This document shows positions 6,491 to 11,037 of a DNA stretch of 11,037 bases, piece by piece; position 1 is the stretch's first letter, and every line of letters begins with the position of its first letter. The position numbers and the translations under genes are program-made. Below the pieces are notes generated by a model. It was given only the letters and a program-made list of their open reading frames with translations. It was not told the DNA's origin and searched no databases. The DNA lies in the NCBI GenBank assembly GCA_043775075.1, contig JAYVSS010000035.1, forward strand, positions 1 to 11,037, written 5' to 3'. This stretch comes from JANLQX01 sp043775075. Its GTDB lineage: Bacteria > Actinomycetota > Acidimicrobiia > Acidimicrobiales > JANYDT01.

Positions 6491-7576
6491 ATGGCGACGC
6501 CTCCGATTCTGCGTATTGCCGCCCGGCCCGACCTCGTGGCCATGGAGGGCTACCACTCGCCCCAGGTTCTCGTAGATGTCCGCCTAAACACGAACGAAAG
6601 CCCGTACGCCCCTCCCGCCGAGTGGCAGGAGCTCCTCGCCGACGAGGTCGGCAGTCTCGATTTTCACCGGTACCCAGATCGCCATGCCAGTGCGCTTCGG
6701 CAGGATTTGGCTGACCTTCACCGCGTCAGCCCGGACCAGATCTTTGTCGCGAACGGTTCCAATGAGGTTCTGCAAACCATCCTGCTGGCCTTCACCGGCG
6801 CCGGGCGAACAGTGCTGACGTTTGAGCCCACCTACGCCCTCCATTCCCACATCGCTCGTGTCGTCGGGGCGACGGTGGTCAGCCACGAACGCTCAGCGGC
6901 GTTTGAACTCGATGCGCACGCAGTGATCGCGGGCATTGCGACGGAGCGACCAGCGGTGACCTTCTTGTGCTCGCCCAACAACCCTTCGGGGGTGGTGGAA
7001 AGCAGAGAAGTCATCGAGGCGGCGTTGGGGGCGATGGGCTCCGTTCCCGGCCTGCTGGTGGTGGACGAGGCGTACGGTCAGTTTGCGCCGTGGTCGGCCC
7101 AAGAGTTGTTCGACGACGAGCAACCACTCATCATCTCGCGAACGTTTTCGAAGACCTGGTCGATGGCCGCGGCCCGACTTGGGTACTGCGTGGCACCGTC
7201 GTGGGTGGTGGCTGAGCTCGACAAGGTCGTGTTGCCGTATCACCTAGATGCGGTGAAACAGGCTGCCGGTCGCCTGGCGCTGAAGTTCGAACCGCAAATG
7301 CGGGGCCGGGTGGCAGAGTTGGTGGCCGAACGCGAACGACTCATGGCGGAGATGATGGTGCTGGGCGTGCAGGTGTGGCCGTCGTCGGCCAACTTCATTC
7401 TGTTCCGACCCCGGTCAAGGAGTGCTGAAGCCGTGTGGCAAGGTCTGGTGGACCGCGGCGTCCTCGTTCGCAACTGCGCATCGTGGATGCGACTTGATGG
7501 ATGCCTGCGCGTCACGATTGGTACGCGCGCAGAGGATGACCGTTTTCTTTCTGCCCTTCAGGAGACCTTGCAATGA
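6491..7576 (+). CDS. hisC: Histidinol-phosphate aminotransferase
   Basis: This PLP enzyme converts imidazole-acetol phosphate and glutamate to L-histidinol phosphate. The 361-residue protein has the class I/II aminotransferase pattern of HisC: VRLNTNESPYAPP (30-42), FHRYPD (58-63), FVANGSNEVLQ (85-95), SPNNPSG (161-167), VVDEAYGQF (190-198) with Asp192, SRTFSKTWSMAAARLGY (216-232) with PLP-binding Lys221, and the C-terminal CLRVTIGT with Arg340. I chose ATG at 6491 because the conserved N-terminal segment (RPDLVAMEGYHSPQ) needs residues before the later ATG at 6542. Its stop overlaps the hisB start (ATGA, 7573-7576). It is the first gene of the operon here; hisD, often just upstream in actinobacteria, is absent and is replaced by the divergent 67-aa gene. 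Confidence 0.95.
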   Translation: MATPPILRIAARPDLVAMEGYHSPQVLVDVRLNTNESPYAPPAEWQELLADEVGSLDFHRYPDRHASALRQDLADLHRVSPDQIFVANGSNEVLQTILLAFTGAGRTVLTFEPTYALHSHIARVVGATVVSHERSAAFELDAHAVIAGIATERPAVTFLCSPNNPSGVVESREVIEAALGAMGSVPGLLVVDEAYGQFAPWSAQELFDDEQPLIISRTFSKTWSMAAARLGYCVAPSWVVAELDKVVLPYHLDAVKQAAGRLALKFEPQMRGRVAELVAERERLMAEMMVLGVQVWPSSANFILFRPRSRSAEAVWQGLVDRGVLVRNCASWMRLDGCLRVTIGTRAEDDRFLSALQETLQ

Positions 7577-8199
7577 CAGACAGTCAGACAGTGGGCCAGC
7601 GAGTCGCTCGGCGCGAACGATCGACCAAGGAGACATCGATCGTCGTCGAGGTGGGCATCGACGGCACCGGCGTGATCGACGTGGCAACCGGCATCCCGTT
7701 CTTCGATCACATGCTGGCGCAGTTGGGAAAGCATGGGGGCTGGGACCTCACGGTGCACTGCTCCGGGGATCTGGATATCGATACCCACCACACCATCGAA
7801 GACGTGGGTATCGCACTCGGGGAAACCGTGCGCGAGGCGCTCGGAACAAAAGCTGGCGTCCGTCGGTTCGCGTCTATTGGGGTGCCTCTAGACGAAGCAC
7901 TGATCGAGGTTGCCCTGGACCTGTCCGGTCGGCCGTTCCTCGTGTACGACGTTGATCCATCGGGCGGACGAGGCGAGACGTTTTTGCTTGGTGATCCTGG
8001 CTTCGATCCGCAGCTAGCGGAAGAATTTTGGCGGGCCCTCGTGACGGCTTCGATGATCACGCTGCACGTGCGAATGATCAGCGGCAAGAACACGCACCAC
8101 ATCATCGAGGCGTCATTCAAAGCGGTGGCCCGAGCCTTTCGCGAGGCCGTGCGCATCGAGTCGCCCGACGGCGTGCCGTCCACCAAGGGCGTGCTGTGA
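7573..8199 (+). CDS. hisB: Imidazoleglycerol-phosphate dehydratase, monofunctional
   Basis: This enzyme dehydrates IGP to imidazole-acetol phosphate using a di-manganese centre. The 208-residue protein is the monofunctional type, with no fused histidinol phosphatase. Metal-ligand motifs are intact: FFDHML (His46), DTHHTIED (70-77, two His plus Glu76) and THHIIEASFKA (174-184, His175, His176, Glu179). The C-terminus PSTKGVL is typical of the family. AGGAG (7560-7564), 8 nt before the ATG and inside hisC, fixes the start. Overlaps at both ends (ATGA with hisC, GTGA with hisH) indicate translational coupling. Confidence 0.96.
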   Translation: MTDSQTVGQRVARRERSTKETSIVVEVGIDGTGVIDVATGIPFFDHMLAQLGKHGGWDLTVHCSGDLDIDTHHTIEDVGIALGETVREALGTKAGVRRFASIGVPLDEALIEVALDLSGRPFLVYDVDPSGGRGETFLLGDPGFDPQLAEEFWRALVTASMITLHVRMISGKNTHHIIEASFKAVARAFREAVRIESPDGVPSTKGVL

Positions 8200-8834
8200 C
8201 CGACACGACACCCGTCGTCGTCGTGGTGGACTATGGCATCGGCAACCTGCACTCGGCCTCGAAGGCGCTTGAACGCGCTGGTGCGTTGGTCGTTGTGTCG
8301 AGTGATCCGGCGATCGTTGCTCGAGCTGACGCGGTATTGCTTCCGGGGGTCGGTGCAATGGGTCGGTGTATGGAGTCGCTCGATGCGTACGGCCTACGGT
8401 CGTCGATTATGGACTTCGCGTTGTCTGGACGGCCGTTTCTCGGGATCTGTGTGGGGATGCAGATGCTTCACGATGGCTCGGAGGAAAACGGGGGAGTGCT
8501 GGGCCTCGGTCTGATTGCTGGCACCGTCCGTAAGATCACCGGCGACGTGAAATTGCCGCAAATGCAGTGGAACGTCGTGTCTGTCGTGGCCGGCCGATCA
8601 GCGGCTCTGCTCGATTCACTAGATGATCCATGGATGTACTTCGTCCACTCGTTCGCTCCTGAACTGCACGAACACGTCGTTGGCACGTGCGACTACGGCG
8701 GACTCGTCGGAGCCATTGTTGAGCGCGGCTCGATCATGGGCACACAATTTCACCCGGAGAAATCGTCGGCGTCTGGCCTTGCCATGCTCGCCAACTTCGT
8801 ATCGATGTCGGCTGCGGTCACTAGCGGTCGCTGA
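8196..8834 (+). CDS. hisH: Imidazole glycerol phosphate synthase, glutamine amidotransferase subunit
   Basis: HisH hydrolyses glutamine and channels ammonia to HisF, which makes IGP and AICAR. The 212-residue protein is a class I amidotransferase with VVDYGIGNLHS (10-20), LLPGVGAMG (48-56), PFLGICVGMQMLHDGSEE (80-97) with nucleophile Cys85, YFVHSF (148-153) and QFHPEKSS (184-191) with His186 and Glu188. The loop commonly reading PHMGWN is PQMQWN here (121-126). The start is GTG at 8196, overlapping the hisB stop and preceded by AAGGG (8185-8189). Its obligate partner hisF is not in this window. Confidence 0.95.
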   Translation: MTDTTPVVVVVDYGIGNLHSASKALERAGALVVVSSDPAIVARADAVLLPGVGAMGRCMESLDAYGLRSSIMDFALSGRPFLGICVGMQMLHDGSEENGGVLGLGLIAGTVRKITGDVKLPQMQWNVVSVVAGRSAALLDSLDDPWMYFVHSFAPELHEHVVGTCDYGGLVGAIVERGSIMGTQFHPEKSSASGLAMLANFVSMSAAVTSGR

Positions 8835-8836
8835 AA

Positions 8837-9649
8837 ATGGAACTGTATCCAGCCATCGATATTCGGGATGGGAAGTGTGTACGCCTACGACAGGGCGACT
8901 ACGCCGATGAGACGATCTACGGCGACGATCCAGTCGTCGTTGCCCGTTCGTTCGCCGAAGCGGGAGCCACTTGGATCCATACGGTTGATCTCGACGCCGC
9001 CCGCACAGGCTCGGGACTCAATCGAGGCCTGATTGCGTCTATGGTTACGGTGGTAAGCGCGCTGAATGTATGTGTACAGAGCGGTGGTGGAGTTCGTTCC
9101 GAAGACGATGTGCGCGAGTTGCTCGGGCTCGGCGTCGCTCGCGTGGTCATCGGAACCCGGGCGGTGCAGGACCCGTTTTTCGTCGCCGAGGTGGCATCGC
9201 GTTTTCCGGGCCAGGTGGCCGTTGGTCTTGATGCCCGGGCCCTCCCAAGCGGCACGTATGAAGTCGCCGCCCACGGATGGACAGCCGGTACAGGGGTGGA
9301 ATTGTTTGGCCTTCTCGATCGGTTCGCCAACTGTGGCGTGGCGGCGGCGATCATTACCGAGATTGGTCGTGATGGCATGCTCACGGGGCCGGACGTGGCG
9401 GGTCTCTCCCGAGCCCTCGATCGGTCGGCCATCGAAATAGTCGCCAGTGGTGGTGTGTCGTCGCTTGATGACCTGCTTGCACTTGGCCGACTCCGGTCGA
9501 CTCTCGACGGCCGTTCGCTGACCGGTGCGATAGCTGGCAAGGCGTTGTACGAGCGTCGATTTACCGTGGCCGAGGGCATCGCTGCGTGCCGTTTACCGCC
9601 TTCGACAGCGAACGTTGACTCACTGACCGACGAATCGGGAAGGCCGTAG
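8837..9649 (+). CDS. hisA: ProFAR isomerase HisA (possibly PriA-type)
   Basis: This (beta/alpha)8 enzyme isomerises ProFAR to PRFAR. The 270-residue protein shows YPAIDIRDGKCVRLRQGD (4-21) with catalytic Asp8, DLDAA (51-55), SGGGVRS (82-88), VGLDAR (129-134), TEIGRDGMLTGP (174-185) with the second Asp at 179, and ASGGVSSLDDL (203-213). It resembles mycobacterial PriA, which also does the TrpF reaction, especially in the last motif and in KALYERRFT. However, where PriA has an Arg-Gly-Trp loop this protein has H147-G-W148, which is more HisA-like. It carries about 15-20 extra C-terminal residues after the last helix. The ATG follows the hisH stop by 2 nt; no strong Shine-Dalgarno sequence is seen, so coupling is likely. 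Confidence 0.93.
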   Translation: MELYPAIDIRDGKCVRLRQGDYADETIYGDDPVVVARSFAEAGATWIHTVDLDAARTGSGLNRGLIASMVTVVSALNVCVQSGGGVRSEDDVRELLGLGVARVVIGTRAVQDPFFVAEVASRFPGQVAVGLDARALPSGTYEVAAHGWTAGTGVELFGLLDRFANCGVAAAIITEIGRDGMLTGPDVAGLSRALDRSAIEIVASGGVSSLDDLLALGRLRSTLDGRSLTGAIAGKALYERRFTVAEGIAACRLPPSTANVDSLTDESGRP

Positions 9650-9652
9650 ATC

Positions 9653-10507
9653 ATGGGGATTCGAGATTCAATTCGAGGGCTCTTCGCCGTCAGCGGTGAC
9701 GCCACTGCTGGCCGGATCAAGATGCCGTGCCACGCGTTGTACGCGCACTGGGAATTTGCTGCGCCGCTTGATGTGCTGGAGTTCGACCTCACCATTCATT
9801 CCGACCCGGGGACCAGCGTTGGCGAGTACCTCGCGCCATTTTCCGGATACATCGACGGGTCGCAGTTCTACTTCGGACTGCAAACCGACATCCAACATCC
9901 CGAGACCATGGAGGGCGTGGGGAAAGGACTGATTTTCTCCACGTGGTGGTCGTTTGACAAGGCCGACATTCGGGTCGCCGAGGGCGGCTTTCACCAGCTG
10001 GGCACGCACGAGGGCAAGTTCGTAGGCGTACGTAGGATCTTCGAGTGGACGACGGGGGACTTTCGCGTGGCCCTACTCCGCGCCAACGTGGACGTTGTCG
10101 ACGGACGCGAATTCGATTGGTTCGATCTCACGATCACGCCGACCTCACCGTATGTTCCAGGCATCGCTGTCCGCCCCGACGAAGCCGGCTCAAGCACGTG
10201 GATCGGAGCTATCCGGTTTCCTCGTCGAACACCGGGCATTCCTGCTCGCATCGAGCCTCGGGCCCCACTCTTTCTTGAGGTCTATTCCGGCGCCGAAACG
10301 TGGGCCGACGTATCCCCATGGAACGTGGATCTGATGGCCTACGGAAACGGCGTTCGTTGTCCGGGCGGCAGAACCGAATACCCGGCCTATCCGCACGGCC
10401 AGCGGATGCCAAACGCCGACATCTCCTTCGATGCAGAACGTGACCGGGTGGGCGTCGCCTTCGGACGCGGCATCGAGCAAACGCACTCTGCCCAGAACTG
10501 GAGCTGA
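9653..10507 (+). CDS. Unrecognised beta-rich protein between hisA and nucS (DUF3472-like?)
   Basis: A 284-residue cytoplasmic-looking protein without signal peptide or membrane helix. It is rich in aromatic residues and predicted strands: WEFAAPLDVLEFDLTIH (33-49), FYFGLQTDI (72-80), GKGLIFSTWWSFD (90-102), GVRRIFEWTTGDFRVALLRAN (125-145), FDWFDLTIT (154-162), STWIGAIRFPR (181-191) and PLFLEVYSG (205-213). The order FGLQ, FSTW, W-x-x-G, LLRA, W-x-G, FPR recalls the DUF3472 beta-sandwich proteins, but this is pattern reading only. The C-terminal 70 residues contain a single Cys and several Pro and Gly. The ATG follows the hisA stop by 3 nt and has GGAAGG 9 nt upstream; its stop is 6 nt before nucS. 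It should be cotranscribed with both. No histidine-pathway role is evident. Confidence 0.8.
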   Translation: MGIRDSIRGLFAVSGDATAGRIKMPCHALYAHWEFAAPLDVLEFDLTIHSDPGTSVGEYLAPFSGYIDGSQFYFGLQTDIQHPETMEGVGKGLIFSTWWSFDKADIRVAEGGFHQLGTHEGKFVGVRRIFEWTTGDFRVALLRANVDVVDGREFDWFDLTITPTSPYVPGIAVRPDEAGSSTWIGAIRFPRRTPGIPARIEPRAPLFLEVYSGAETWADVSPWNVDLMAYGNGVRCPGGRTEYPAYPHGQRMPNADISFDAERDRVGVAFGRGIEQTHSAQNWS

Positions 10508-10513
10508 CCAAGC

Positions 10514-11037
10514 ATGCGTTTGGTTGTGGCCCGATGCACCGTTGTCTACGAAGGACGGCTCACGGCGACCCTTCCTGAACACACTCGGTTGCTGATGATT
10601 AAGGCCGACGGCTGCGTGGCCATCCATTCCGATGGAGGGGCGTATAAGCCGCTGAACTGGATGAACGCGCCAAACACTGTGCGCGAGACGATGGCCGCCG
10701 ACGGTCGTTCGGGCGAATGGACGGTGATCAACCCAAAGGGCGAGATGCTGAAAATCCTGCTGCACGAAATTCAATCCGACTCCGCTCACAATCTCGGTAT
10801 AGACCCCGGCCTGCAGAAGGAGGGGGTCGAGGCCGAGTTGCAGCTTTTGCTAAGCGAACGTACGGATATGATCTCCCCTGGTCTGACTCTGATTCGGCGC
10901 GAGTACCCTACGGACATCGGCCCGGTTGACTTGCTGTGCAAAGACGCCGACGGCATCACCGTTGCCGTCGAAATCAAACGGCGCGGCGAGATCGATGGCG
11001 TGGAGCAACTCACGCGCTACGTCGAGTTCTTGAACCG
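10514..11037 (+). CDS. nucS: Mismatch-specific endonuclease NucS/EndoMS, 3' end missing
   Basis: NucS cuts both strands at mismatches and drives non-canonical mismatch repair in actinobacteria and many archaea that lack MutS and MutL. The 174 residues present begin MRLVVARCTVVYEGRLTA and include YKPLNWM (44-50), both family hallmarks of the N-terminal DNA-binding/dimerisation domain. The RecB-like nuclease domain follows with GPVDLLCKD (Asp139) and VAVEIKR (Glu153, Lys155), the PD-(D/E)xK triad, then EQLTRYVEFL (164-173). The gene runs off the right edge; I expect roughly 50 more residues from typical family length, which often ends in a sliding-clamp binding tail. The start ATG is 6 nt after the preceding stop, with GGAG at 10500-10503, 10 nt upstream. 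Confidence 0.95.
   Translation, partial: MRLVVARCTVVYEGRLTATLPEHTRLLMIKADGCVAIHSDGGAYKPLNWMNAPNTVRETMAADGRSGEWTVINPKGEMLKILLHEIQSDSAHNLGIDPGLQKEGVEAELQLLLSERTDMISPGLTLIRREYPTDIGPVDLLCKDADGITVAVEIKRRGEIDGVEQLTRYVEFLN

Noticed and set aside
8917..9795. 292-aa open frame on the minus strand opposite hisA
   Set aside because: It lies opposite a clear hisA with intact catalytic motifs, is Ser/Arg/Pro-rich with no recognisable domain, and is an expected by-product of high-GC codon use.

Overview
This 11-kb window is high-GC and compactly coded. It most likely comes from an actinobacterium, plausibly the Acidimicrobiia/Ilumatobacter side, but that placement is inference. It carries the start of nucS (EndoMS mismatch endonuclease, typical of actinobacteria and archaea lacking MutS/MutL), the start of a probable mycothiol synthase-like GNAT gene, and a HisA resembling the actinobacterial HisA/PriA group. 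I see no insertion sequence, phage gene, CRISPR array, tRNA or rRNA.

Layout. (1) Positions 1-910, minus strand: nth (endonuclease III), followed 36 bp downstream by the truncated GNAT/MshD-like gene. (2) Positions 1012-1899, plus strand: a membrane-anchored, DUF4397-like surface protein diverging from nth, followed by two hairpins. (3) Positions 2037-4330: a Tat-exported PHP-family metallohydrolase with a histidine-rich stretch ahead of its twin-arginine motif, joined by an ATGA overlap to an unrecognised 188-residue protein. (4) Positions 4442-6154: a GT4 glycosyltransferase, then a small universal stress protein. (5) Positions 6212-6415, minus strand: a 67-residue helical protein. (6) Positions 6491 to the right edge, plus strand: a tight histidine operon, hisC-hisB-hisH-hisA, continuing with gaps of 3 and 6 bp into an unrecognised beta-rich protein (possibly DUF3472-like) and then nucS, cut by the window edge.

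How the genes work together. HisA makes PRFAR, HisH supplies ammonia to HisF, HisB dehydrates imidazole-glycerol phosphate, and HisC transaminates the product. Neither hisF nor hisD is in the window; the place where hisF often follows hisA is taken by the unknown gene and nucS. Two DNA-repair genes, nth (oxidised bases) and nucS (mismatches), sit near the two ends. The PHP/188-aa pair and the hisA-unknown-nucS arrangement are the least explained parts. Most of the rest is ordinary housekeeping content. No gap between genes exceeds 140 bp.
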